Of a DNA stretch of 64,000 nt, positions 12,801 to 25,388 are shown one piece after another (the stretch's first letter is position 1; every line of letters begins with the position of its first letter). A model generated the notes under the pieces. It was given only the letters and a program-made list of their open reading frames with translations, was not told the origin of the DNA and ran no database searches. Both the position numbers and the translations under genes were made by a program. The stretch comes from Hemileia vastatrix (Eukaryota; Basidiomycota; Pucciniomycetes; Pucciniales; Zaghouaniaceae): the NCBI GenBank assembly GCA_030280995.1, contig JASXTE010000017.1, positions 5,965,001 to 6,029,000 of the forward strand, given 5' to 3'.

Positions 12801-15151
12801 GAATATTATCCAAATCACAGCTTAGAGAGATTTTCTTCTCATGGTCTTTGACCAATCCTAGTTCATTTGAACCATGAGCAAATGCCATAGGATATGATTT
12901 AATCAATCTCAAAATATTTTCTTCTTCAATTTTTGAGAGTTGAGGAGTGAAAGAGGCCTTTTGGATTTCATTTTCCAATTCAACCACTTCATTGGTGGTT
13001 CTTCCACCTTGCAGTTGTTCTTCTCTAGGAGAAATGGCATACACTGAATTTTCAGAACATATCTTGAATTTTCTCTTGCCATTCACTCCTATGGTGAAAC
13101 AACTGTTTGCAGGATCTAGTTTAATTTCAAATTTTGTCAATAAATCATTGCCAATAATAAACCAATCACTACAATTATTATTATCCATTACTACAAATTC
13201 ACAAACTGCTCTTACATATCCATTATTATATTTAAAGAATACAGCAGTTTTGTATTTGCCAATTGGATTTAATATTGAACCAAAACCCCTCCAGTTCTTT
13301 GTCTGAACAGGTTCTAGTTTTTCCTTATACTTACTTTCAAGTTTCATTAATGTATTAATAGAAACTACACTACCTGCAGCCCCAGTGTCAAGAATGGCAT
13401 TCATTTCTCTTCCACATATAATAACAGGTGCTCTGATAGGTGTTATTTTGTAAGTATCATGAGATACATCTTTAATTATTTCAGCTTCTTCAATGGAAGT
13501 TAAAGATGTATCTGTATGAGGTATAATATCATTCAGGAACATTATATCCTGTTCTAATACAAATATCTCATTTTCATCATCACTGTAAGATATTTTACTT
13601 TTACAATCCTCACTGGATTCCACATTTTCATCTTCATGATTACTTGGTTCAGAATTCTGGGAGGTTTCAATAACATTTATTCTCTTCTTACACGTGTGAC
13701 CCTTAACCCAAGGTTCATTACATTTATAACAAGTGTTATTCTCTTGTCTTTTAGGGACAAGGGGAGCTGTAGGTTTTTTCTTCTCCACTGGTAATTTACT
13801 TGTAGTAGGTTTTAACACTTCAACACTTTGTCTGTAATTAATATACTTGGTTTCATATTTGTGGTTTAATAATATTTCATTACATATATTAATGAACCCA
13901 GAGGTATCTCTGATGGTTTCAGTTCTAGCTACAATAATGTCTCTAACTGATATAGGTAACTTGTATATTATCTTTTCTTTCCACTCTTCATAATCCATTT
14001 TTGGATCCATGGCTTTCATGATTTTTATTAAATTCATTAAAAATACCATAGGTTATCTCCAGCATTTGGATTATATCTGGCCTTTTCATACAATCTTTGA
14101 TGAGTGATTCTAAATTTTGGGCCACCAAATTGCCTTTCAATTAGTGCCTTCCATTCATTCCAGGAGTAGTTAATTCCCTCACTCAATACAGATTCAAACC
14201 ATAATAAGGCCACATCTGTAAATAAAGATATTAACTTTGAAGTAATTTCTTCATCAGGTAATTTGTATGAAAATTTTAAGTTATCAATTCTTTGTATGAA
14301 TTGTTGCCAATCAGATTTTGAATCTCTGTCAAAAGATGGGTACTGATCTAACTTAGGCCAGTTCTTTTGGCTAGTTTTTGCTTCCCTAACCTGAGGAATA
14401 TTGAGTAATTCACTTACTTTAGAAAGATGATCATGTATTTCATCTTTCACTGACTTATTATTCTCAGAGCCCATGATACTATGTTCATGTTCCATCATTG
14501 GTGTTTCATTTGCATGTTTCATAAAAACAGGTACTCTTGCTACATAAGAAGTGTTATCTTTTATTCTTTCAGTATTTTTCAACATGTTTTCTACTTCTAT
14601 TTCCACTCTTTGTAACCTATCCTGTATTACTGGTACATGAGTTAGGGTGTCATTTACATTTGAAAAAGATAATTTAACACGTCCCTCAATGGTAGCCATA
14701 ATATTCTTAGAGTGTTCTAACTTATTTTCTAAATTTCTAATCTCAGATTTTAAGCCCTTATTCTCATTGATTAATTCATTATTTAAATTTTCAATAATTT
14801 TTAATCTATTGGCTGTTGCACTCAATGATTGTGTTAGCTGTAATAATACCTTTTCTGTATTATTGTTTGACTCTTTTGAGAACTCTTCCAATTTTTCAAT
14901 TCTCAATAATAATTTACTTATTATCTTTGATTCCATTGGATTTTCTTTTAAAAAATATTCTATTTTTTCTGTGTCCAACTCAGAAGACTCATCATTTGAT
15001 TCCAATTTAATATTAATAGCATTATCCTGGTGATCAATAAAACTATCTACATTGTCTTTGTGCAAAGACAAGTTTAACATATTTTTTTCAAATGAATAAT
15101 CTTTTAAATCATTATCAATTATATCCAATATTTCCTTATCAATCTCATAAC

Positions 15152-15220
15152 CTATAATTAATTCATTGTTAGGTTGATGCAATTGATCATAAGAAGTTGG
15201 ATGACTCAGCAAGGTCTTAC
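15152..15220 (-). other. Intron-like segment in element A gag (69 nt)
   Basis: On the minus strand the segment begins GTAAGA and ends TTATAG. It holds CCTAAC, a perfect fungal branch-point match, ending about 18 nt before its end. It lies at the position equivalent to intron-like segments in B, C, E and F. Its length is a multiple of three, so removal keeps the Gag frame. Splicing itself is not shown. Confidence 0.45.
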
Positions 15221-15655
15221 CCCATTTCCCCTGCCTCTCCTTGGCTTTCCCCTGTAAGAGTGACTGCTGGATCCTTGTTGAGGAGGATTGTTGTAATTTT
15301 GGGCGTACCAATCCCATTTCCATTTGCTTACTGTAATTTTTTGGTCCTCCTCTTGTGCTGGAGGTGTTGCTATGGAATTGTTGGGTGCCACTGTTGGTGG
15401 TTGAGTCTTTATGTCCACTAGAGCTTGGTTGACTTCTATGAAACCTTGAGCTGCTTTCTTTTCCAGATTGTTGATCTGGTCCACTATTTTGTTGACTCTC
15501 ATTGTCAATGTGTTCAGTAGGGTGGATAGGGAGTGAACTTGTTCTTGTAATGTATTTTATGACTTTTTTATTGAAACCTGCTTTAAAAGCTTTTCCCTTT
15601 CCTCCAGAGACATTGGCGGAGTGTTGTTGATTATGGGAGAGTCCTGGCCCTCCAT
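15206..15655 (-). pseudogene. Overlapping +1-frame ORF of element A, one in-frame stop
   Basis: It starts at ATG 15655 (MEGQDSP), 88 nt after the Gag-Pol ATG and in the +1 frame. It shows the conserved blocks MSLEEREKLLK, SIKKS, LQEQVHSL, GFIEVNQALVDIK and VSKWKWDWY, then a basic RGKPRRGRG tail. One TAA at 15557-15559 interrupts it where B has a sense codon. From the LQ(E/D)Q block to NQA(L/M) the A and B products align over 48 residues without a gap. The function is unknown. A coiled coil plus basic tail could suit RNA binding or assembly, which is inference. Confidence 0.75.
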
Positions 15656-15743
15656 TTGAATGTCCTGTAACAGGTCTTTCAGCTCTAGGTCTTAAGTTAT
15701 AAGGTTTTGCCTTATTACTTACAATGTCATTGTTGTCACACAT

Positions 15744-16331
15744 TTTCACGTGGAATTTAAAGAATAGAAAGTTTAGATATGAAAACTTCAAAAAGGAGTT
15801 TTATCAGAATTTATCAATACCACTGAAGACAATTTTATTGCTTACTTATTGGTATGAAGTGAATCTTTAAGTGCCAAAAGTCAAATATGCTTTTTATGTG
15901 GTCACTTGATTTAACTGGTCTACAATATGTAGCCGTGTTTTTATATTTAAAAGAAAACAACTGTCAGTAAGATTCTCTCTAAATATTTAATGAATATTAC
16001 AAACCAATAAAAAGAAAAGATTAAGAGTCCTGTTAAAAGAAAACAATTAATCAGTTTAATTGGTTTATTATCTGCAAAGATCACAAATTTAATTGGTCTA
16101 TTGACAGACTCCCACTAATAACAATTTTATGTTAAATTAGTGGTAAAATTTTTGATTCAATATCACAATTTTATTATATAACAGGGCTTCTTTTTCTGAA
16201 ATCACTATATAAGTGACCCCAACCTGTTGTAATTATCCAAATATTTCTATAGGGATATTATTTATGTGCACCTTATTTTGAAATTTTTACTTACTGGATT
16301 ATAACAGAATTCTTGAGGAAAGGCCCACAAT
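15744..16331 (-). other. Element A 5' leader with primer-binding-like site
   Basis: The first internal bases after the 5' LTR (16317-16331, minus strand) read ATTGTGGGCCTTTCC. The CCTTTCC block at the same distance from the LTR recurs in C, E and F, and as TCTTTCC in B. The rest is AT-rich leader with no ORF of note. Confidence 0.6.
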
Positions 16332-17831
16332 TGTCAGGCTAAGATCAAGTACAAGGACGTGAAATAGCTTGAAAAGTCTTTGTCTAGAAGATTTAAATGG
16401 TCCTATATGAATACTGTAATATAAATCCAACAAATAATAAAATATAATTCAGAATAAAGGTCTCAGTAATATAATTCTCACTAATTTTATATGTGGCTTA
16501 CAATCTTTTTAGTTGGTAGAAAAATAGATTATAATAATTCAGATACTACTCAAAAGTCTTATAAAAGTACTAGTTGAAGTGTATTGTAATTGATTTGGTT
16601 ATATGGTGTAGTGTAATGATAAGGAAGGTAGAAACAAGACCCAAAAACCTCCTCCTTTTATACACACTGAGTTCTCCAATAAATCCCTTGATATACCATC
16701 CAATGCACAGTTAAAGACGCCACAAATCCACTGATAGAACTGCCCATCAACATCCCTAGTGATCCATGACATAATTAGACAGGTAACAACCGCCAAAATC
16801 CTGTAATAATAAGGGAAATCCATCAAAATTAAAGAAAAAGACAAAAAGAGAGTATATGCGTATAAAACAATAATATAAAAGACTAAAGGAGACTTTTTAA
16901 GGTCAATAATAGCTTAAGAATAAAAGGGATTTACTGTAGAAATGGAGGGGCTAATCCTGACATTATACTACGTGAAACTCCCATCCAAAAATAACCAAAA
17001 TTGACTGAGAAACCACCAAAAAACTTAAAACAGAGCGTGAGATGTGGGGTAACTACATGCAGTCCTTGGCAGGCGCTTGCACGCGTATATCCTTGACTAA
17101 AATTAGGCGAATTTTAAGCGTGGTGATGAAATAAGATGCCAAGAATGAGGTTATTAATGAAATTAGTGCATATAAACAAGGTCAATGCACTATTAATTAA
17201 GCTAGGACACTAAATAAGCGCCTGTCGCCTATTTTAGTGTGTTTCCCCACAGTGGGCGTAGAATGTGGGGTAATTATAGTGTGAAAAATCTAACTTTGCT
17301 AAAAATGAAGCTATTCACACGCAAAAAAAGCAGGCAGTATGTAGCCAGTACACAGAAGCCATTTCTGGCATAAAAAACACCAAATTTGAAAAGTGTTATT
17401 TTTATGCTTTTAAATAGACAAATCAATAGTCCTAATTGATCTCAATTGATCGTTCAAGGCGCATTTTTGATATTCTCAATTTTATAGCGCATATAGTCAA
17501 CTTTTAAGTGAAATAAAGCGAATTTCATGTTTTTTGCGTAAAACAATGAATATAACAGCTTTAAGTGTACTTAAAAATTATGTAGCCTTATACTTAAGGT
17601 TCTTAAGATTACCATAACATATTACAACTTAATATTAAGTACATAAGACCTATAAAAAGGTGGATATATGCGTGTATATAAGGTGTTATAATGGCATTTT
17701 TTGTGTATTATCATAATTTTACTTATGTATACTGTTTGTGTACTCTCATTTATTGTTCCCATGTATAGTACATGTGTTTAACTTAACTTATAAGCACTTT
17801 TTACTCAGTCCTGGGGATATACAGGCTGACA
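16332..17831 (-). repeat. Element A 5' LTR
   Basis: The 1,500-bp partner of 8212-9713. As element A lies on the minus strand, this copy would carry its promoter and transcription start. Confidence 0.95.
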
Positions 17832-17857
17832 TGGCTCCTGGGACAGCCTGGCTGACA
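17832..17857 (-). repeat. Terminal 26 bp of the element F 3' LTR
   Basis: The sequence resumes after element A (TGGCT is the duplicated target) and ends in GGGACAGCCTGGCTGACA, identical to the end of the right F LTR at 45501-45518. A polypurine-like tract follows at 17858-17869. Confidence 0.9.
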
Positions 17858-17892
17858 CTCCCTCACTCCAAAAAAAAACAATAAAAAAAATG

Positions 17893-18310
17893 CTATGATT
17901 TTTTCTTTTTGTACATTTTTAATAGAGTAGGAAGGTTTGAAATTTCTTTACCAGGTATCCATGCATCATATTCAGATGACTTATTTTTAAATCTCAATTA
18001 ATACTCAGTACCTCTTTCAGAAGTGATAATTCTATCATTGAGAATTTTATCAATTTCTGAAGTTTCTGTGACTTCCTGAGGGTTTTTCTTAGGTCTACCT
18101 CTTTATTTTGGAAATAAGTCACTGTTGGAAGTATAAGGTTTTAACAGGGAAATGGGGAAAACAGGATGTTTACTATCATATGGAGAGTATAACACAACTT
18201 CAACTGCATTATCTCCAATCATTTTTTTCACAACAAAAGGACCCACAAAAGGATCTTTTAATTTGTTGTTACCCTGTAAACTGAAGTGGAAAGTAGATAT
18301 CAACAATTCA
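17893..18310 (-). pseudogene. Element F integrase C-terminus and chromodomain fragment
   Basis: On the minus strand this encodes the GPY/F-type integrase tail (DPFVGPFVVKKMIGDNAVEV), then KHPVFPISLLKPY, then a chromodomain-like end closing at a TAG (17893-17895). It is the 3' end of F gag-pol. Element B separates it from the rest, which resumes at 27163. An extra stop replaces an expected codon near 17998 and another near 18100. Confidence 0.9.
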
Positions 18311-19488
18311 TGTCAGTATAGTCTAGTATGTAAGTATGATATAATAGTGTTGTTTTATGGTCCAACTACTTATTTATAAATGATTTAGTGATTAAACCTC
18401 AGGGGAAGACTAATAGAATAGTTATACTCAAATAAAACTCACAATACTTGGATTTAAATGCGTGCTAGTGGTGGAAAATAGAAGAATAAAATATAGTTAT
18501 AGCTTTTTATAAAGATAATATCAATTTATAAGGGCTTTATAATATATTTCTGATTGCTAATAATTGTATTATAGTGTTTGTTTGAAGTGTAGTAATTGAA
18601 TGATGATAATAAACCGTCAAAATCCCTCCTTACTTATACCCAAATCCACTGGAGTGCACAGACCTTCAATCCAGATGATGTCACTGCTATCCCCGGCAAT
18701 TACAGCACTGTGAGGGCCCATCACCTCCCCATGGCGTCCACTTCAAGCAGTTTCAACACCCAGACCTCCAGTAAGGACCCTCCATCACTATTAATAATAA
18801 CACAGAGTCATACCATAAATAGAAAACCCAGATAAAAGCGGATACCATAAAGAAACAGGTAAAATAAATGATCAAAAAGAGATTTAATGAAACTAAAAGC
18901 ATATAAAGGAAACAAATAAAATGTCCAAGCCCCCAATAACATCCCCAAGCATCCACATTAACCCAAAAACATCTTTCCAACCCATAAATCCGTGAATAAC
19001 CATCCAAGGAAGTAATTTTAGTTGTCCAAACTGGGTGTATGCGCCTGATATAGGTGTCTATGCTTCTGTAGGGGTTTTGAGTCCACTGATTTCGTCCATA
19101 TGACCTAAAATAAGCAGAAAAACAAAGGTTATAGGCTATTAAGGGGCTAAAACCCACTTATATACCTAAATATACATAATATACTGCATATTTCACTGAA
19201 TATGAGATTTATGTATACATATAAGCTTATGTATGTCAATAATTACTTCATATCACTTAAGATAAGTATATTATGACTCCATTAACACCTTAATAAGTAT
19301 TATTAGGCCATGGATAAGCTATTTAAACTATTATAAATTATATAATAGAATAATAATTATATATATATATAATAAAATAATATATATTATTATTTTAACC
19401 TTATTTTTAAGATATAAGCTTAATCTAGTTAAGGTTATCTTATTTTAAGCATAAGAAATACTCAGTCCTAAGGATATTTAGGCTGACA
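18311..19488 (-). repeat. Element B 3' LTR
   Basis: It runs from TGTCAGTATAGTCTAG to TTAGGCTGACA on the plus strand and is the same length as its partner at 25985-27162. A related but diverged solo copy lies at 58488-59932. Confidence 0.95.
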
Positions 19489-19605
19489 CTCCCTCACCCC
19501 AAAAAAAACAATAAAAAAAAATGTTAAGACATTTTAATTAATCTTAAGGAATGAAATAATAAAATAAAAAATAATTTTTATAATACATATACTGAATGAA
19601 CAGTA
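19489..19605 (-). other. Element B 3' untranslated end with polypurine-like tract
   Basis: On the minus strand GGGGTGAGGGAG abuts the LTR (19489-19500) after a T-rich run. This is the expected plus-strand primer position. Confidence 0.65.
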
Positions 19606-22600
19606 TTATTTAGATTTAAATTTTTTCAAGAGATTTTTAAGATCAGAGATTTCATTTTCTGGAATCCACTGGTCATATTCACTTGATTTATTTTTAAATC
19701 TTAATAGATACTCAACTCCCTTTTCTTTTGTAAGGTGTCTCTTTTTAAGTATCTTTTCAATTTCTGCTTTTTCCACTATTTCTTCAGGTTGCTGTTTATG
19801 CCTTCCTGATCTTCTTGGAAAGAGAGCAGTATCATTAGAATGATATGGTTTTAAAAGAGAAATAGGAAATACTGGATGTTTTCTATCATAAGGTGCATAT
19901 AGAATAACCTCAACAGCATTATTACCAACCATCTTTTTAACTACAAATGGTCCAATGAATGGATCCTTCAATTTAACATTACCATTTAAATTGAAATGTA
20001 GCGTTGAAATAAGGACTTCATCACCCTCTTTGAACATTTGTTCTTTATGGGCTTTATCCCATCTTTTCTTTTCATACTCAAAAGCCTTATTTATACATTC
20101 TTGAGCATGTTTTCTGCATAATTCCTGCATCTGAAGAAAAGATTTAGTACCTGGATGAATATCCAATCTAGGTAACTTATTAAGAGTTTTAGCAGGGGTA
20201 TTAGGTACATAACCCAACCATAACTCAAATGGCTTTTTGCCAGTGACAGAATGTACTGTACTATTATATGCAAATTCTAAACCTGGGATAAGGGTTACCC
20301 AATCATGCGTGAATTTGTCATTGTCTTTAAAATTAAGACCAAAAGCACAGTATCTTCTTATCATATCTTCTAAGGTTTGTATCATTCTTTCTGCTAGCCC
20401 ATCAGTTTGTGGATGGTGTGCTGTAGAAAGTTTTAATTGACACCCTGAAACATCCATAAGTGACTTCCAGAACTCAGAAGTAAATTTAGGATCTCTGTCA
20501 GAAACTATTGCTTTGGGGAAACCTGCTGTATTTAACATTTGTGTCCACCATAAAAAAGCTAAGTCCTTTGCAGAAACCTCTTTGTGGGTAGGAATAAATT
20601 TACACATCTTTGTAAATCTATCTACAATTACCCAGCAGGAGTTATAACTTTTATGCCCTGCTATTGGCAAACCTGTTACAAAGTCCATGTTAATGATTTC
20701 CCATGGAGCTTTTGGTTGCTCAATTTGTTGTAATAAACCAGCTCTTTTTCCTGTTAATCTTTTAGATTTTTGACAAGAATCACATGTTTCAACATATTTC
20801 TGAACATCCTCAGACATGTTAATCCACCAAGCTGTGTTTTTTACTCTGGTTAATGTTTTATGGTAGTCAAAATGACCTGCTAATATATCATCATGACATA
20901 TACTTAACATTAACTCCTTCATTGAAGGGGGAATTACAATTACATTACTTAATTTTTTCCTGTAATATATAAAACCATCCTCAATGGAAAATTTTCCTTT
21001 CTCTAATTACTCTTTATACTTATTTGGTAATATTTTTATTAAAACATTCATTGAAGCATTAGATGGATCATTTAATATTGTAGTTAATTTACTTAAGTCA
21101 GGATCTGAATTATAATTATCAAGAATTGATTGCATAAATTCATCCTCAAGATCTACAATATAAATGCCATAAATGTTAATAATCTCTGATTCAGGAACAT
21201 AAGCAGGATTATCATCATTATTAGGCAGAGGTACTCTAGATAACAGATCTACATTAGAGTGCAAGGTTCCTGCTCTATGTGTAATAGTCATCCGTCCTCT
21301 GTATTCTTGTACAGCTAATTGCCATCTAAACATGTGTCTATTAGGAGTTTTCATGTTTAAGAGTGACTTAACTGCACTACAGTCAGTTATTAACTCAAAT
21401 TTTTGGTCTTCAAGGTAATAATGTAGCTTCCCAAGAGCCCATATGACTGCCAAAAATTCAAGTTGAGTAGTACCATATTTCAATTCACTACTTCTTAGAG
21501 TACATGAAATATAGCAAATTACTACTTCTGACATTTTACCTTCAATAAGTTGTTTTTGATGCAAAGCAGCACCCAGTCCAATAAAACTTGCATCTGTATA
21601 TAATACAAAAGGTAATTGGAAATCTGGTAATCCCAAGATAGGAGCTGTCATTAAACATTCTTTCAACTTATTAAAAGCTTATTGTCTTTCATTATTCCAA
21701 ATGAAAGCTTCTGATTTCTTTATCAGTGTGGTCAGTGGTGCAGCAATTGATTGGTAGTTTTTTATATATTGTCTATAATAACCACACATTCCAAGAAAAG
21801 ATTGTACATCCTTCACATTTTGAGGAATGCCAATATTCTTTATTGCAGCCACTTTATTTTGGTCTACACATATTTGTAAGCCAGATACAATATGACCAAG
21901 CACTTTTAAAGATTCAAACCCAAATTTACATTTTTTCAATGCAAGGGTCATTTTTATTTCATCCATTTTCTGAAATACTTTCCTTAAATGGATTAAGTGT
22001 TCATCAAAATTTTTAGAGAACACTATGATGTCATCAATGTATACCATTAACCATCCCTCAATCATTTCATTATGGAATGTTATATCCATTAACTTTTGAA
22101 ATACTGATGGAGCATTCTTTGGTCCAAATGGCATTCTGACATACTTATAAATTCCCATGTGTGTTGTTATCAACAAAAAGTTCTGTGAATTCTTTTCAAC
22201 AGGAATTTGATGGTACCCTTTATTTCCATCTAGGTAACTTATATTTTTAGCACCTTTATGGGTAGCATGTATAGAGGCAATCCTTGGCAAGGGATAAATA
22301 TCATCTACTGTAAATGTATTTAATGCTCTATAATCACCGCACAGTCTTGCTTTATCTTGTTCATAAGAAATCAACACTGGTGATATTACACAATATTTTG
22401 GTGTAATTTCAACCTTCTCAAGAATGTTCATTTTTAATAACATCTTAATATTATCCTCTATGTCTTTCCTCTTCATTGGTGAAGCAGGGTATGGTTTCTT
22501 TTTAAGACTAGCAGGAATATTATCCATATCACAGGTTAAACTAATTTTCATTTCATGATCTTTTACAAGGCCAAGTTCATTTGTACCATGTGCAAAAGCC

Positions 22601-24878
22601 ATTGGAAAAGCTTTAATTAATTCCAAAATATTATCTTTCTCATTTTTACTTATCTGAGTGCCAAATGATGCTTTTGAAATTTCTGTTTCCAGAAGTTCCA
22701 ACTCATTGGATTCTCTTCCTTTAGACGGGGAATTTGTTACTGACTCAATGTGTAAGACAGTGTTAAAAGAATTTATTTTAAATTTCCTTTTACCATTCAT
22801 GCCAATTGTAAAATTGTTATTAGCAGGGTCTAATTTTACACCAAATTTAGTCAGAATATCATTTCCAATGATAAAACAGTTACTACAATTTGTATTATCC
22901 ATTACTACAAAGTCACAAGTTACCCTTACATAACCATATTGGTGTTTAAAGAAAACAGCAGCTTTGTATTTACCAATGGGGTGTAGTACTGATCCAAAAC
23001 CTCTCCAATTTTTATTCTGAAGTGATTCAAGCTTAAACTTATATTCACTATCAATTTTCTGTAATGTATTAGTGGAAACAACTGAACCAGCAGCTCCTGT
23101 GTCCAATACTATATTAACATTTTCACCAGAAATGATAGCTGGAACCGTGATAGGTGTCATTCTAAAGTTATCAGCTTGTATATCCTTAATGATTTCAGCA
23201 TCCTCAAAATTCATTAAAGATTCATTTGAGTCCATATTTAATATTGGATTTTCAAAGATGGACAAATCATCTTCCAACATACAGACTTCATTTTCATCAC
23301 TATATGAGATATTGCTGTCATAATCACTTGATTCTTTACTTTTTTCAGTTTCAGTTTCAGATTCACTTTGATTTTCAACAATATTTATGTTTTTCTCACA
23401 TTTGTGACCTTTGACCCAAGGTTTGTTACACTTATAACAAGTATTTGTTTCATACTTTTTAGGTACTACAGGTGCAGTAGGTTTTTTCTGCTTCTCCTGA
23501 AGTGTTTTTGAATTCTGAGTTTTTACAGGTTCAACATTTTGCTTATAAGTGGAATACCTTGATTCATACTTATGGTTTAATAATATTTCATTGCAAATAT
23601 TAATAAAGTCAGAATATTCAGTAACATTTAATGTTCTAGCTACAACAATGTCTCTGACAGATATAGGTAATTTGTATATTATCTTATCTTTCCATAAGTT
23701 AAAATCCATATGAGGCTCAATGGCTTTTAATATTTTGTTTAAATTCATTAAAAATACCATAGGTTTGTCACCATTCAACGGATTATACCTAGTCTTCTCA
23801 TACAGTCTTTGCTGAGTAAGCCTGAATTTAGAACCTCCAAATTGTTTTTCAATAAGTTGTTTCCATTCAGCCCAAGAGTAGTCTCTACCCTCACTTAAGA
23901 CAGCTTCAAACCATAATAAAGCAACATCCTTAAATAAAGAAATTAATTTTGATGTTATTTCTTCATCTGGTAACTTATATGAGAATTTCAAGTTGTCAAT
24001 TCTTTGAATAAAATGTTGCCAATCAGAGCTGGCTTCCCCATCATAAGTTGGGTACTGATCTATCTTAGGCCAGTTCTTCTGATTGGATTTTATCTCACTA
24101 ATCTTAGGTAAATTCAACAACTCATTCACTTTTGATAAATGGTCTTGTATTTCTTCCTGCACGGATTTGTGACTTATATTTTCAGATTTGACACTACCAC
24201 CAGATGGTTTTAATTGTGGTGGTACAGGGAAGGAATGAGATTCACTTTTGCCAATGAAAGGATTATTATTATATTGATTATACTTATGATTATCCTGGTT
24301 CATCAGTAGATTGGCAGTTTCAATCTCAACTTTAGTTAATCTTTGTAGCAGCTCAGAGACACTTTGATTTGTCTGTGCAAAAGATAACTTTGTTCTTGAT
24401 TCAGTCTTTAATAAATGTGTTTCATATAATTTTTCTAACTCACAAAATTTGTTTGAAAGGTCATTATATTTATTACTCAATGAATCATATTTAAGAGTTA
24501 GAGACAAATGTTCTTTCTCTAATTCTTTATTACGTGTTGCTAATTGAGAAATGTTCAATGTTAAGGATGAAATTGTATCACTAGTGAGCTTAACTGTCTG
24601 TTCCTCACAATCAGTTATTCTATTCCACAATGCTGAAACAATTCTATGGACAGTTGGATTATTGTTAAAATATTCCATGTCCTCATTTTCAATTCTCTCA
24701 CTCTCCTGTGAACTTCTCATCTCACTAGTAGGTGGTTGCAACTGAGGATTAACTGTATTATCATTGTATATAGTACTTTTATTATGGACAAAAGACAAGT
24801 CAGGTGTATCTACTCTAAAACCTAAATTTCTTAAATCCTCCTCTATTTTTTGTACAGATTTAACATCAATAGAATTAC

Positions 24879-24930
24879 CTATATTGTAATTATCAGTATT
24901 ATGTCTAATCTGAGAGGGTAAGTTACTTAC
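24879..24930 (-). other. Intron-like segment in element B gag (52 nt)
   Basis: The minus strand reads GTAAGT at the start, ACTGATAAT about 15 nt before the end, and ATATAG at the end. GTAATTCTATTGA follows. The 52-nt length is 1 mod 3, so removal would shift Gag out of frame within about a dozen codons. The overlapping ORF's stop lies inside the donor, and exon 2 recreates a TAA there. Confidence 0.45.
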
Positions 24931-25388
24931 CAAGGGATGGTTGCCAGTCCTGATTTTTGGCGCTTTTTTCCCTTGTAAGGGTGAGCTGAGGAAGTCAGAT
25001 GAGGGGGTGGATCCCTGTTGCAACTGTGGCTTGTCCACTGTTGGTGAAACCAGTCCCATTTCCATTTGTCTACCAGGATTTTCTCCTGGGAGTGAGTGGA
25101 CTCTCCTTGGGTAGGGGGTTGCTGATTTGATTGACTGGGCTGGCCTCCCTTTAATTCTGCCATTGCCTGATTCATCTGCTGAAATCCTACCTTGCAATTG
25201 TTTTGCAACTGCTCTACTTCTTTGAACATGAGAGATTTTGATTCCTCCAACTTCAGAACCTGTTTGGCCAGGTGGGACAGTTGATCCTGAAGAGGAGGAG
25301 ACGTCTTTTTGATAGTTATCTTTTTTAAGAGGGCGTCCTTTTCCTCTATACTCATGCTTTCTGGCTGGGGGTACTGTTGTCCCTCCAT
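24927..25388 (-). CDS. Overlapping +1-frame ORF of element B, 153 aa
   Basis: It starts at ATG 25388 in a strong context (ACCATGG), 85 nt after the Gag-Pol ATG. Blocks: MEGQQYPQPES; MSIEEKDALLKKITIKK (residues 12-28); coiled-coil-like LQDQLSHLAKQVLKLEESKS and following (33-62); GFQQMNQAMAELK (68-80); Gln/Pro/Ser-rich linker (81-100); ILVDKWKWDW (104-113); PYKGKKRQKSG basic tail (137-147); end TIPW. Its stop TAA overlaps a GTAAGT donor. It matches element A better in this frame than in the Gag frame. The ATG at 25448 is open upstream, but its leading segment is not conserved. I do not recognise the family; a role in RNA or capsid assembly is a guess. Confidence 0.75.
   Translation of the reverse strand: MEGQQYPQPESMSIEEKDALLKKITIKKTSPPLQDQLSHLAKQVLKLEESKSLMFKEVEQLQNNCKVGFQQMNQAMAELKGGQPSQSNQQPPTQGESTHSQEKILVDKWKWDWFHQQWTSHSCNRDPPPHLTSSAHPYKGKKRQKSGLATIPW

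Larger units (their letters stand above)
9893..15743 (-). pseudogene. Element A gag-pol polyprotein, broken
   Basis: The likely start is ATG at 15743 (MCDNNDIVSNKAKPY). The upstream in-frame extension is ignored because B and C begin at the matching place. Order: low-complexity N-terminus; coiled coil; capsid-like part (SYKLPDEEITSKLISLF); zinc knuckle CYKCNEPWVKGHTC near 13710; protease LDTGAAGSVVS near 13385; RT with YIDD near 12320; RNase H with YTDAS near 11880; integrase with HPQTDG near 10700; and a C-terminal chromodomain (9893-10141). A 1-nt loss near 14045 shifts frame within RYNPNAGD. A TAA at 10303 and further stop and shift lesions at about 10150-10190 separate the chromodomain. 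The integrase Glu region reads GLAKRM rather than GLAERM, a loss of the catalytic Glu. Confidence 0.93.
8212..17831 (-). mobile_element. Full-length Ty3/Gypsy element A inside the F 3' LTR
   Basis: The two LTRs are 1,502 and 1,500 bp, both bounded by TGTCAG...CTGACA. TGGCT precedes the left LTR (8207-8211) and follows the right LTR (17832-17836), a 5-bp duplication. The LTR pair shows a few dozen differences by eye, so it is older than B and C. A primer-binding-like site, polypurine-like tract, gag-pol and the overlapping +1 ORF are all present in damaged form. Confidence 0.95.

Noticed and set aside
12947..13306. 119-codon plus-strand ORF opposite element A pol
   Set aside because: It is a shadow ORF; similar antisense frames over B, C and F are explained by the conserved sense protein. 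I saw no independent motif.
18596..18835. 79-codon plus-strand ORF, also at 26270-26509
   Set aside because: It is identical only because the two B LTRs are near-identical. It is antisense to the element and not preserved in the solo copy.
18753..19157. 134-codon hydrophobic ORF in the B LTR, repeated at 26427-26831 and in part in the solo LTR at 58863
   Set aside because: It recurs because the LTR recurs. Composition is Phe/Leu/Tyr-rich as expected from T-rich DNA, and divergence in the solo LTR includes non-conservative runs. No start context or domain supports it.
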